NCBI RefSeq assembly: GCF_001854865.1
Contig: NZ_MDDW01000001.1
Span: 601,133-615,201 of the forward strand
Source: Rhizobium sp. LCM 4573
GTDB lineage: Bacteria; Pseudomonadota; Alphaproteobacteria; Rhizobiales; Rhizobiaceae
Reading direction: 5' to 3'
Length of the DNA stretch: 14,069 bases
Position 1 is the first letter of the stretch. Every line of letters starts with the position of its first letter. Below the pieces are notes generated by a model. That model did not search any database, had not been told where the DNA came from, and was given only the letters and a program-made list of their open reading frames with translations. This document shows positions 1 to 6,489 of the stretch, one piece after another. The translations under genes and the position numbers were made by a program.

Positions 1-1
1 G

Positions 2-502
2 CCGGCGGAAATGACGTGGAAGCGCGGCGTGGACATCCTCTCCTTTGGCGGCACCAAGAACGGCTGCTGGTGCGCGGAAGCGATCGTCTTCTTCGATCCC
101 TCGCTTGCAAAGGATTTCGCCTTTCTCCGCAAGCGTTCGGCCCAGCTCTTTTCCAAGAGCCGCTTCATCGCGGCCCAGTTCGAAGCCTATCTGCAGGACG
201 GCCTGTGGCTGAAGCTTGCGGCCCATGCCAATGCCATGGCCGATCGTTTGCGCGCCGGCCTCGACCGCTCCAACAGCGCCCGGCAGGCTTGGAAAACGAC
301 CTCCAACGAAGTTTTCGTCGTGGTCAAGAAGGATGCCGCTAAGGCTGCCGAGGCGAAGGGCGCAAAGTTCTACGACTGGCTGGAGCCGCGTGACATGCCG
401 GAACCCGCTGCCGATGACGAAATGCTGGTCCGCCTCGTTACCAGCTTCGCCACCACCGAAGAGGATGTGGACCAGTTCGTCGCACTGGCGACCGGCCGCT
501 GA
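2..502 (+). CDS. ltaE: Low-specificity L-threonine aldolase, C-terminal part (5' end outside window)
   Basis: This is the 3' end of a PLP-dependent aldolase gene; the reading frame is already open at the window edge, so the ATG at 11 is internal. The enzyme splits L-threonine or L-allo-threonine into glycine and acetaldehyde in the cytosol. The visible part starts just before the segment DILSFGGTKNGCWCAEA, where the Lys of GGTKNG is the expected Schiff-base lysine of fold-type I threonine aldolases. The C-terminal small domain follows and ends in LVTSFATTEEDVDQFVALA, typical of the family. About 166 residues are visible; complete family members are roughly 340-350 residues. The gene converges on the LysR-type regulator with only 12 bp between stop codons, and no terminator is visible there. 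The family is clear; the exact substrate preference is not visible. Confidence 0.88.
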   Translation, partial: PAEMTWKRGVDILSFGGTKNGCWCAEAIVFFDPSLAKDFAFLRKRSAQLFSKSRFIAAQFEAYLQDGLWLKLAAHANAMADRLRAGLDRSNSARQAWKTTSNEVFVVVKKDAAKAAEAKGAKFYDWLEPRDMPEPAADDEMLVRLVTSFATTEEDVDQFVALATGR

Positions 503-514
503 CCCTGTTCCGAT

Positions 515-1360
515 TTACGGCACGATCCGCGCCACGATGAGGCTCGAAAGCGCCTCCGTGAGCGCGGCATCGGCGCCGCGCCTCGGCACCAGCACGAATT
601 CGACATCTTCAAGCACCGGCAGTTTTCCTGCGGGTATCTCCTTCAGGCCCGCCGGCGCCATGCTGCGCGGCTGAACGAGTACGCCCATGCCCGCGCGCGC
701 CGCGGCGGTCAGGCCGCTGAGACTGCCGCAGGTGCAGACGATCCGCCAGGCCATCTTCTCCCGATCCAGCGCCTCCTGCGCGATTTTTCGCGTGATGCTT
801 GGCGGCGGGAATGCAATCAGCGGCAAAGTATCCCCACGGGAGAGAATATGATCGGGGTCCCGAGCCAGCCAGACCAGCGGCTCTCGATAAAGCAGCCGGC
901 CCTGGGTCTCCCCGATATGCCGCTTGGCCAGCACCAGGTCGAGATCGCCCACGTCCTGCATCTGGTAGAGCACGGCGGAGAGCGCCACGGTAAGCTCGAG
1001 ATCCACCAGCGGGTGCAGCCTTATGAAGTCCTCCAGGATCGAAGTCAGCCGGCTCGCCACCACATCCTCCGAAACGCCGAGCCGCAGCCTTCCTCGCAAG
1101 CGGCTTTCGCCGAAGAGCGATTCGACCTTGCCGTTGAGTTCGAGCATGCTGCGGGCATAGCCGAGCAGTGCCTCGCCTTCGGTCGTCAGCTTCACCTCAT
1201 GGGTGTTGCGGTGGATGAGCTGCTTTCCGAGCGCCTTTTCCAGGCGCTGGATGTGTTGGCTCACCGTCGACTGACCGACACCAAGCCTTGCCGCCGCCTG
1301 CGTGAAGCTTCCGGTCTGCTGCAGCATGACGAAGCTGTTGAGATGAAAAAGGTTCAGCAT
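515..1360 (-). CDS. LysR-family transcriptional regulator
   Basis: A 281-residue LysR-type regulator. The N-terminal winged helix-turn-helix (about residues 4-62) contains SFTQAAARLGVGQSTVSQHIQRLE, a textbook LysR DNA-binding helix pair. The effector-binding domain follows from about residue 88 (RGRLRLGVSEDVV) and ends with the usual ARAGMGVLVQPRSMAP region. I chose the ATG at 1360. A TTG four codons upstream (1372) is open, but the family normally begins close to MLNLFHLNSF. The gene is divergent from the transporter at 1461, and a dyad with LysR-box geometry lies immediately upstream of its start. It therefore probably represses itself and controls the transporter; this is inferred from layout. 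The inducer cannot be read from sequence. Control of the convergent threonine aldolase gene is possible but unsupported. Confidence 0.9.
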   Translation of the reverse strand: MLNLFHLNSFVMLQQTGSFTQAAARLGVGQSTVSQHIQRLEKALGKQLIHRNTHEVKLTTEGEALLGYARSMLELNGKVESLFGESRLRGRLRLGVSEDVVASRLTSILEDFIRLHPLVDLELTVALSAVLYQMQDVGDLDLVLAKRHIGETQGRLLYREPLVWLARDPDHILSRGDTLPLIAFPPPSITRKIAQEALDREKMAWRIVCTCGSLSGLTAAARAGMGVLVQPRSMAPAGLKEIPAGKLPVLEDVEFVLVPRRGADAALTEALSSLIVARIVP

Positions 1361-1361
1361 G

Positions 1362-1382
1362 GTTATCGCCAATCATGATAAC
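1362..1382. promoter_or_regulatory. Candidate LysR-type operator (T-N11-A dyad)
   Basis: GTTATC (1362-1367) and GATAAC (1377-1382) form a perfect 6-bp inverted repeat separated by 9 bp. Within it, T1366 and A1378 are 11 bases apart, the T-N11-A spacing typical of LysR-family boxes. It starts 2 bp upstream of the regulator's ATG, so binding would cover its own ribosome-binding region or promoter. It lies about 80 bp upstream of the divergent transporter ATG. The symmetry is seen; the binding protein is inferred from position. Confidence 0.55.
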
Positions 1383-1460
1383 TGTTAATGTTTGCATCCT
1401 GCTTCATGATGAGAAAAAGAGAAAGCTTCGTTTCGCGGAACTCTCCCCAGGAACAATTCC

Positions 1461-2453
1461 ATGGCCCGCTTTCTGCCCGACCGTTTCACCGTAATGCTGA
1501 TCTGCACCGTGCTACTCGCCACGATTCTGCCTGTCCGGGGCGTATGGGCGGACTATTTCGGCACGGCCACCGATATCGCCATCGCGCTCCTCTTCTTCCT
1601 GCACGGCGCGCGCCTTTCCCGCGACGTGGTGATTGCCGGCGTGCTGCACTGGCGGCTGCATCTGACGATCCTCGCGACCACGTTTGCGATCTTCCCGCTG
1701 CTCGGGCTCGCCGTCGGCTTCGTGCCTTCGGATATTCTCCCCCCGCCGCTCTATATGGGCATACTCTTCCTCTGCGTGCTGCCCTCGACCGTCCAGTCCT
1801 CGATCGCCTTCACCTCCATGGCAGGCGGCAACGTGCCCGCAGCCGTCTGCGCTGCCTCGGGTTCCAACCTGTTCGGCATGTTCCTGACGCCGCTGCTTGC
1901 TGGCCTTCTGCTGACCACCACGGGCGAAGCCGGCTTCTCGATGGATGCACTGGAAAAGATCATGATCCAGCTTCTGGCCCCCTTCGTCATCGGCCAGCTC
2001 CTGCAGCCATGGATCGGCAACTGGATACGCGCCCGCAAGAAACTCATGGCGCCGATCGACCGCGGCTCGATCCTGATGGTCGTTTATCTCGCCTTTTCGG
2101 AAGCTGTCATCGAAGGTCTCTGGCATACCTTCTCGTTGCGCGACATCGGCGTCGTCATCGCGATCGACATCCTGCTTCTGGCGGCCGTGCTTCTCCTCAC
2201 CATGTTCGGCAGCCGCGCACTCGGCTTCTCAAAGGAAGACGAGATCGCCATCACCTTCTGCGGTTCGAAGAAGAGCCTCGCAAGCGGCGTGCCCATGGCC
2301 AACGCCATCTTCGCCGGCCAGTCGATCGGCGCCATCGTGCTGCCGCTGATGCTCTTCCATCAGATCCAGCTCATGGTCTGCGCGGTCATCGCCCAGAAAT
2401 ATGCGAACCGGCTGAAGGAAAGGCAAGCGGAAGGCGCAACCGCAGCGGCTTGA
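1461..2453 (+). CDS. Bile acid:sodium symporter family transporter (YfeH/SLC10A7-like)
   Basis: A 330-residue inner-membrane protein of the bile acid:sodium symporter superfamily, closest in pattern to the YfeH/SLC10A7-like branch. Roughly nine to ten hydrophobic segments are visible across the length. Family-like stretches include LLFFLHGARLSRD near the second segment, LPSTVQSSIAFTSMAGGN with the helix-break region, and GSKKSLASGVPMANAIF followed by VLPLMLFHQIQLMVCAVIAQ near the C-terminus. The ATG at 1461 is preceded by AGGAA at 1449-1453, a suitable ribosome-binding site. It is divergent from the LysR-type regulator and probably its main target. The natural substrate is unknown for most bacterial members, and 'bile acid' is only the family name. 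Confidence 0.87.
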   Translation: MARFLPDRFTVMLICTVLLATILPVRGVWADYFGTATDIAIALLFFLHGARLSRDVVIAGVLHWRLHLTILATTFAIFPLLGLAVGFVPSDILPPPLYMGILFLCVLPSTVQSSIAFTSMAGGNVPAAVCAASGSNLFGMFLTPLLAGLLLTTTGEAGFSMDALEKIMIQLLAPFVIGQLLQPWIGNWIRARKKLMAPIDRGSILMVVYLAFSEAVIEGLWHTFSLRDIGVVIAIDILLLAAVLLLTMFGSRALGFSKEDEIAITFCGSKKSLASGVPMANAIFAGQSIGAIVLPLMLFHQIQLMVCAVIAQKYANRLKERQAEGATAAA

Positions 2454-2505
2454 CCGCCGCTCAGCGCCTCCCGATCAGGGCTGCTGTCAAACGACGTCCG
2501 CAAAC

Positions 2506-2536
2506 AAAAAAAGGCCCCTCCCTTTCAGGAGGAGCC
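2506..2536 (-). terminator. Intrinsic terminator of ibpA
   Basis: Read on the minus strand, GGCTCCTCC (2536-2528) pairs with GGAGGGGCC (2521-2513) with one mismatch around a 6-nt loop. A run of seven T residues follows (2512-2506). It lies 35 bp past the ibpA stop codon. The plus strand lacks a T-run after the hairpin, so it would serve the convergent transporter gene only weakly. Confidence 0.85.
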
Positions 2537-2570
2537 ATCTGGCTTGCTGGCCTTTTCAGGCTGGCAGAGG

Positions 2571-3053
2571 TTAGTTGACCTGCTGCGGGGTCACCTGAGC
2601 CTCGATCGTCTTCGGCGCATCGACCGCCTCGGCGGCGATGGCGATGCGGCGCGGCTTCATGGCTTCCGGGATGTTCCGCAGAAGATCGATATGAAGCAGG
2701 CCGTTCTTCAGAGAGGCTGCCTGGACTTCCACATGGTCGGCAAGCTGGAAGCGGCGCTCGAAGGCGCGCTTGGCGATGCCGCGATAGAGAAATTCCGTCT
2801 GGCCGGCTCTTTCCTCTTCGCTCTTCTCACCCTTGACGGTCAGCACATTGGCATGAGCTTCAATCGACAGTTCCTTTTCATCGAAACCGGCGACGGCCAT
2901 GGTGATGCGGTAGGTATTCTCACCCGTCCGCTCGATATTGTAGGGCGGATAGCTCTGACCCTGGTCGGGCTGGCCGAGGCTGTCGAGCATGGTGAAGAGG
3001 CGGTCGAAACCGACCGTGGAGCGGTAAAGCGGAGAAAAATCGACGTGACGCAT
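2571..3053 (-). CDS. ibpA: Small heat-shock protein, Hsp20/IbpA class
   Basis: A 160-residue ATP-independent holdase chaperone that binds unfolding proteins and hands them to DnaK/ClpB. The N-terminus MRHVDFSPLYRSTVGFDRLF and the following PPYNIER closely resemble E. coli IbpA. The alpha-crystallin domain spans about residues 37-128, with VAGFDEKELSI, the GIAKRAFERRFQLAD segment and the A-x-L-x-NGLL motif at 113-120. The C-terminal oligomerisation motif IxI is present as I137-A-I139, followed by a 21-residue tail. The start is fixed by a strong AAGGAGG ribosome-binding site 5 nt upstream. That site is predicted to be buried in a temperature-sensitive hairpin (separate entry). The gene is monocistronic with its own terminator. 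No heat-shock sigma factor promoter could be recognised with confidence. Confidence 0.95.
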   Translation of the reverse strand: MRHVDFSPLYRSTVGFDRLFTMLDSLGQPDQGQSYPPYNIERTGENTYRITMAVAGFDEKELSIEAHANVLTVKGEKSEEERAGQTEFLYRGIAKRAFERRFQLADHVEVQAASLKNGLLHIDLLRNIPEAMKPRRIAIAAEAVDAPKTIEAQVTPQQVN

Positions 3054-3122
3054 GGTGTCCTCCTTGGAAGCGACGTTTGCGAATTTTGACTTGGGCTACC
3101 GCATCCCGTCTTGGCGATGCGG
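3054..3122 (-). promoter_or_regulatory. Candidate ROSE-type RNA thermometer in the ibpA 5' UTR
   Basis: The 18 nt GUCGCUUCCAAGGAGGAC (plus coordinates 3074 down to 3057) fold so that the whole Shine-Dalgarno sequence is paired. GUC pairs with GAC, then a single unpaired G, then CUUC pairs with GGAG, including one wobble, around a CAA loop. The segment UCGCU (3073-3069) matches the UYGCU signature of ROSE thermometers, whose conserved G is the residue left unpaired here. A second hairpin upstream, CCGCATC (3122-3116) with GATGCGG (3105-3099), fits the multi-stem ROSE layout. ROSE elements are established regulators of rhizobial hsp genes and enterobacterial ibpA. The pairing is read by eye; melting was not tested. 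The transcript start is unknown, so the upstream limit is approximate. Confidence 0.72.
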
Positions 3123-3334
3123 CTCCCGCTCGGCGGACCCTTTCGGCGCCCGCACAACCAAGATGGGAATTGCCTTTTGCCGCTTCAAGACCCTCCTTCC
3201 GGGAAACGCCACCTTGCCTGAACCCCTTATGAATGCTCGATTTTGGTAAGGTACAGAATCTTTTCGATAGAAAGCAAAGCAAGAAGGCGGACAGCCTCCA
3301 AGACTGGTATTATGCGTCCCTTCGGTCTACATTT

Positions 3335-3369
3335 GCCGGAACCGGAAACCCGGTTTCGGCTTCTTTTTC
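3335..3369 (+). terminator. Strong intrinsic terminator or attenuator abutting the next start codon
   Basis: Bases 3335-3345 pair with 3350-3360 to form a continuous 11-bp stem with one G-U wobble and an AAAC loop. TTCTTTTT C follows immediately at 3361-3369. The next base is the A of the hydrolase ATG at 3370. No gene is recognisable upstream on this strand since the transporter stop at 2453. The hairpin therefore either ends a short untranslated transcript or works as an attenuator in the hydrolase leader. Confidence 0.75.
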
Positions 3370-4359
3370 ATGACCTCGACGGCAGTTTCCATGGACGACA
3401 TTCTCCGCGTAACACCCGGCAATCCCATGCCGCCGAATGCCACGGCCGGCTATTTCGAGGGTCATCGCGGCGTGAAGCTGAGATATGCCCTCTTCCGCTC
3501 CGATATTTCGCCCGCCGCCGGCACGGTGGTACTCCTGCAGGGCCGCAATGAATTCATCGAGAAATATTACGAGACGATCCGCGATCTCAATGCCATGGGG
3601 CTCTGGGTCGCGACATTCGACCTGCGCGGCCAGGGCGGCTCCGAGCGGCTGACGAAGGACCCGCGCAAGGGCCATGTCCGCCGCTTCCGCGATTATGAGC
3701 GGGATCTCGAAATCTTCCTGGAAAAGATCGTGCTGCCGGATGCCCGGATGCCCTTCTTCCTCATCGGCCATTCCACCGGCGCGCTGATCGCGCTGTCGGC
3801 CGGGCCGCGCCTTGGCAACCGCATCAGCCGCATGGCGCTGCTCGGGCCCTATATCGGCTTCCAGAACCAGGAGGCTCCCGAAACGGTGGTTCGCCCGCTT
3901 TCGGCCCTCTTGAGCTGGACCGGCTTCGGCCATGTCTCGCTCGGCAAGGACAAGAGCCGGCTGCCCTTCGAGAACAATGGCCTGACGCGCGATCAGCGCC
4001 GTTTCGACCGCAATACCGAGATCATAAAAGCCTATCCGGAACTCACCGTCGGCGCCCCGACCGCTCGCTGGGTGCATGAAACGCTGAGCGCTGCCCGCCG
4101 CGTTTCCCGGCAGACCCACCTGACCGAAATCACCATCCCGACGCTGATCCTCGCCCCGGTGCTCGATGGCGTGGTGCCCTATGCGCTGCAGGAGGAATTG
4201 TCGCGCAATTTCCGCGCGGCCCAGCTCGTCACCATCACCGGCGGGCGCCACGAGATCCTGCAGGAGAAAGATATCTACCGCGCCCAGGCGCTTGCGGCGT
4301 TTCAGGCCTTCATGCCGGGCGAGGACGGCGGCCTCGATCTGACCGAAACCGCCGCGTAG
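3370..4359 (+). CDS. Alpha/beta hydrolase, lysophospholipase-like
   Basis: A 329-residue serine hydrolase of the alpha/beta fold, resembling the PldB/monoacylglycerol lipase group. Strand and oxyanion region VVLLQGRNEF lies near residue 54 and FDLRGQGGSERL near 83-94. The nucleophile elbow is GHSTG at 133-137 (Ser135). The likely acid is Asp266 in LAPVLDGVVP and the likely base is His294 in GGRHEIL, so the catalytic triad is complete. No signal peptide is visible, so it is probably cytosolic. The ATG at 3370 has no Shine-Dalgarno sequence, because the preceding bases are the T-run of a terminator hairpin. Met8 (3391) is an alternative start that also lacks one. The substrate is unknown; annotation as a lysophospholipase is by family resemblance. 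It is convergent with hisN, with about 30 bp between. Confidence 0.85.
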   Translation: MTSTAVSMDDILRVTPGNPMPPNATAGYFEGHRGVKLRYALFRSDISPAAGTVVLLQGRNEFIEKYYETIRDLNAMGLWVATFDLRGQGGSERLTKDPRKGHVRRFRDYERDLEIFLEKIVLPDARMPFFLIGHSTGALIALSAGPRLGNRISRMALLGPYIGFQNQEAPETVVRPLSALLSWTGFGHVSLGKDKSRLPFENNGLTRDQRRFDRNTEIIKAYPELTVGAPTARWVHETLSAARRVSRQTHLTEITIPTLILAPVLDGVVPYALQEELSRNFRAAQLVTITGGRHEILQEKDIYRAQALAAFQAFMPGEDGGLDLTETAA

Positions 4360-4391
4360 CGCCGGTCAAGGCATGTGAAATCGCAACGGGC

Positions 4392-5171
4392 TTACGCAGC
4401 CCCCGAGAGCAGAGCCAGCGCCTCCTCGTGCACCGCCTTGCTGCCGGCCGCCAGAATGCTGCCACCCGCCTCCGGCCGTCCGCCGTCCCAGGTGGTGATA
4501 ATGCCGCCCGCCTGCTCGATGAGCGGGATCAGCGCGCCGACGTCATAGGGTTTCAGCCCGTTCTCCACCACGATATCCACATGGCCGGCAGCCAGCAGCG
4601 CATAGGCGTAGCAATCGCAGCCGTAGCGGAAGAGCCGCACGCGGCTCTCCACCGACTTGTACTTCTCCAGATCTCCACCGACGAAGAGATGCGGCGAGGT
4701 GGTGAACAGGATGGCATCGGAAAGAGACCCGCAGTCCCGCGTCTTAATCTGCCGTTCGCCGTCCGGCCCGCTATACCAGGAGCGCTTGCCGTCGGCGAAA
4801 TAGCGCTCGCCGGTAAAGGGCTGGTCCATGAGCCCCATGGTCGCGCGCCCTTGCGACTGGAAGCCGATCAGCGTGCCCCAGACAGGCAGGCCGGAGATGA
4901 AGGCCCGCGTCCCGTCGATCGGATCGATCACCCAGATATGCTCGCGGTCGAGGCCGATATTATCGTGCTCCTCGCCGAGAATGCCATGCTCGGGAAACTT
5001 TTCCGTAATCAGTGCGCGGATCGCCGTTTCCGCCGCCCGGTCTCCCTCCGTTACCGGATCGAAGCCGCCCTCCATCTTGTTCGTCACATAGGCGCCGGTG
5101 CGAAAACGCGGCAGGGTCTCGGCCTTGGCGGCATCGGCGAGGGCATGGAAAAAAGCGCGATCGGGAAGCAT
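4392..5171 (-). CDS. hisN: Inositol-monophosphatase-family phosphatase, probable histidinol-phosphatase HisN
   Basis: A magnesium-dependent phosphatase of the inositol monophosphatase family, probably removing phosphate from L-histidinol phosphate in histidine synthesis. Counting from the start used here (259 residues), GEE is at 66-68 (metal ligand Glu67). DPIDGT is at 83-88 (Asp83, Asp86), and the distal metal ligand is Asp210 in KPYDVGALIPLIEQAGG. In this last motif Tyr replaces the Trp of the common WD. The frame is open upstream to an ATG at 5252, adding 27 residues (MPSMQMRFALL...). I prefer 5171 because MLPDRAFFHALADAA is where family members normally begin and because a TATAAT sits only 8 bp before 5252. 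Neither start has a clear ribosome-binding site. Other substrates of this family (inositol phosphates, PAP) are not excluded. Confidence 0.78.
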   Translation of the reverse strand: MLPDRAFFHALADAAKAETLPRFRTGAYVTNKMEGGFDPVTEGDRAAETAIRALITEKFPEHGILGEEHDNIGLDREHIWVIDPIDGTRAFISGLPVWGTLIGFQSQGRATMGLMDQPFTGERYFADGKRSWYSGPDGERQIKTRDCGSLSDAILFTTSPHLFVGGDLEKYKSVESRVRLFRYGCDCYAYALLAAGHVDIVVENGLKPYDVGALIPLIEQAGGIITTWDGGRPEAGGSILAAGSKAVHEEALALLSGAA

Positions 5172-5260
5172 GGGGAACACCGGCGAAGGACGAAGATGGG
5201 CTTTTTTAGACGCCTTCGGCAACAAAGCAAATCGCATTTGCATCGACGGCATGTGATCAA

Positions 5261-5266
5261 ATTATA
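5261..5266 (-). promoter_or_regulatory. hisN: Candidate -10 element for hisN
   Basis: The minus strand reads TATAAT here. No good -35 element is found 16-18 bp upstream. If used, transcription would start around 5254, next to the upstream in-frame ATG at 5252. This favours translation from the internal ATG at 5171. It overlaps the region that divergently drives the sRNA on the plus strand. Confidence 0.4.
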
Positions 5267-5283
5267 ATCAGCAAATAAATCTG

Positions 5284-5313
5284 CTTGACATTTGTGCAGC
5301 GCACCATTAGCGT
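5284..5313 (+). promoter_or_regulatory. Candidate promoter of the mmgR-like sRNA
   Basis: CTTGACA (5284-5290) matches the rhizobial housekeeping -35 consensus CTTGAC. Seventeen bases further, TAGCGT (5308-5313) is a weak -10. The predicted start falls near 5320, exactly where the folded sRNA begins. The weak -10 suggests dependence on an activator or another signal. Confidence 0.5.
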
Positions 5314-5319
5314 CATAAC

Positions 5320-5396
5320 TACAGTCTTTGACTGTAAATACCCTCCTTGGGTGTTTCCTCCCTAGACTTAGCCGCGCCAAAAGCGCGGTTTTTTTT
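5320..5396 (+). ncRNA. mmgR: MmgR-like small RNA (alpha-r8 family)
   Basis: This is a trans-acting sRNA candidate of about 77 nt in the hisN/N-formylglutamate amidohydrolase intergenic region. Stem 1 is TACAGTC-TTT-GACTGTA (5320-5336). A second stem pairs AAATACCC with GGGTGTTT around TCCTT (5336-5356) and can compete with stem 1 at its edge. The pyrimidine core TTTCCTCCCT is at 5354-5363. A GC-rich terminator with eight T residues ends it at 5396. From memory, the alpha-r8 family has this invariant UUUCCUCCCU core, about 77 nt length and a terminal intrinsic terminator. Its Sinorhizobium meliloti member MmgR restrains polyhydroxybutyrate accumulation and responds to nitrogen supply. The CU-rich core probably base-pairs with ribosome-binding sites of target mRNAs. 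The match is by motif and structure, not by search. Confidence 0.82.
5372..5396 (+). terminator. Intrinsic terminator of the mmgR-like sRNA
   Basis: CCGCGC (5372-5377) pairs with GCGCGG (5383-5388) around a CAAAA loop and is followed by eight T residues (5389-5396). It forms the 3' stem of the sRNA. The minus strand lacks a T-run here, so it does not obviously end the converging amidohydrolase transcript. Confidence 0.93.
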
Positions 5397-5431
5397 GCCC
5401 GCGCTTTCCCATCGCTAAAAGCTATTGGCGG

Positions 5432-6316
5432 TTATTCCGCGGCAAGCGCGGTATCGCCCGCGAAATCCTCGACGAACTCCGCCATCCGCCGCATGAAGAC
5501 CGAAAGGGCAGCCGCCAGCAGCTCGAATTCCGGCCTCTTGGCGAGCGTCATCTCATCGACATAGAGGGAGCGGTTGATCTCAATCTGCAGCGCATGCAGG
5601 CCACGCACCGGTCTGCCGTAATGTTCGGTGATGAAGCCGCCGGCATAGGGTTTGTTGCGCACCGCTGAAAAGCCTAGATCCTCGAGGAAGTGCAAGGCCG
5701 CGCGGGAAAGCTCGGCCGAGGCGCTGGTGCCGTAGCGGTCGCCGATGATGAAATCGGGCCGGATATCGGAACCGGAAAGGCGGATATTGCCGGGCATCGA
5801 ATGGCAATCGACCAGCACGCCGAAGCCGAAGCGGGCATGGGTGCGGGCAATCAACCGCCTCAGGCAGGTATGGTACGGCTTGTAGATCGTCTCGATGCGC
5901 AAAAGCGCCTCTTCCACCGGCAGGCGCCCCCGGTAGATCTCCATGTTTTCCGCCACGATCCTCGGGATCGTGCCGAGCCCGCCGGCCACCCGCATGGAGC
6001 CGATGTTCACATAGGGCGGCAGCGGCCCGTCGAACATGCGCGGATCGAGCTCGTAGGGCTCGCGGTTGACGTCCAGATAGGCGCGCGGGAAATGGGCGAG
6101 AAGCAGCGGCGCGCCAAGCTCCGTCACTCCGGCGAAGAGCTCGTCGACATAATGATCCTCGGAACGGCGGATCGCCATGGAATCGAGCCGGGTTTCGGCA
6201 AGGAAGGAGAGAGGATAGCAGCGGCCGCTATGGGGAGAATTGAAAACGAAGGGGATGGTCTGCTCTGCGGGTTCCCTCACCTCGAAGTGCTCGAATTCTC
6301 CCGTCACCCAGTCCAT
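5432..6316 (-). CDS. N-formylglutamate amidohydrolase family protein
   Basis: A 294-residue protein of the N-formylglutamate amidohydrolase (FGase) family, which hydrolyses N-formyl-L-glutamate to formate and glutamate, for instance at the end of one histidine-degradation route. Conserved stretches are NSPHSGRCYP (26-35), RRSEDHYVDEL (50-60), YLDVNREPYELDP (80-92), VDCHSMPG (169-176), NKPYAGGFITEHYG (221-234) and LQIEINRSLY (243-252). The His and Glu residues in the first, second and fourth blocks are the likely metal and catalytic residues. Cytosolic; no signal peptide. No other hut genes are in the window. Stand-alone rhizobial members are often of unproven substrate, so hutG is not assigned. 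The start at 6316 follows AAAGGCCGG, a modest ribosome-binding site. Confidence 0.87.
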   Translation of the reverse strand: MDWVTGEFEHFEVREPAEQTIPFVFNSPHSGRCYPLSFLAETRLDSMAIRRSEDHYVDELFAGVTELGAPLLLAHFPRAYLDVNREPYELDPRMFDGPLPPYVNIGSMRVAGGLGTIPRIVAENMEIYRGRLPVEEALLRIETIYKPYHTCLRRLIARTHARFGFGVLVDCHSMPGNIRLSGSDIRPDFIIGDRYGTSASAELSRAALHFLEDLGFSAVRNKPYAGGFITEHYGRPVRGLHALQIEINRSLYVDEMTLAKRPEFELLAAALSVFMRRMAEFVEDFAGDTALAAE

Positions 6317-6419
6317 CCGGCCTTTACCATTTCACCAGTTTGTTTATCTCGGCATGTTGCCAGTTGCCCGGCGGGAAGTCCATACTATCTATACCTCACC
6401 ATAGGCGGTCCTTCCCCTA

Positions 6420-6438
6420 TTAAACGGATGTTTACCAT
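6420..6438 (+). promoter_or_regulatory. Candidate CtrA-binding site upstream of cpdR
   Basis: TTAA (6420-6423), seven bases, then TTTACCAT (6431-6438). This departs by one base from the CtrA full site TTAA-N7-TTAA and by one base from the shorter TTAACCAT form. It lies about 55-70 bp upstream of the cpdR start. A GANTC adenine-methylation site (GACTC, 6458-6462) lies between it and the gene. CtrA and CcrM control of cell-cycle genes is established in alphaproteobacteria; binding here is inferred. Confidence 0.4.
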
Positions 6439-6489
6439 AACGTTGATAGCGTGGGCGGACTCATAACATGCGGAATTACGGTCCTGGAG

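Noticed and set aside
1361..1372. Twelve bases GGTTATCGCCAA shared with the region upstream of ptuA (reverse complement at 12917-12928)
   Set aside because: A 12-base match is expected by chance several times in a window of this size, and the LysR-type dyad partner is absent at the second site.
3310..4251. A 313-codon open frame on the minus strand opposite the hydrolase
   Set aside because: Composition is typical of antisense shadow frames, with no motif, while the plus-strand frame has a complete catalytic triad.
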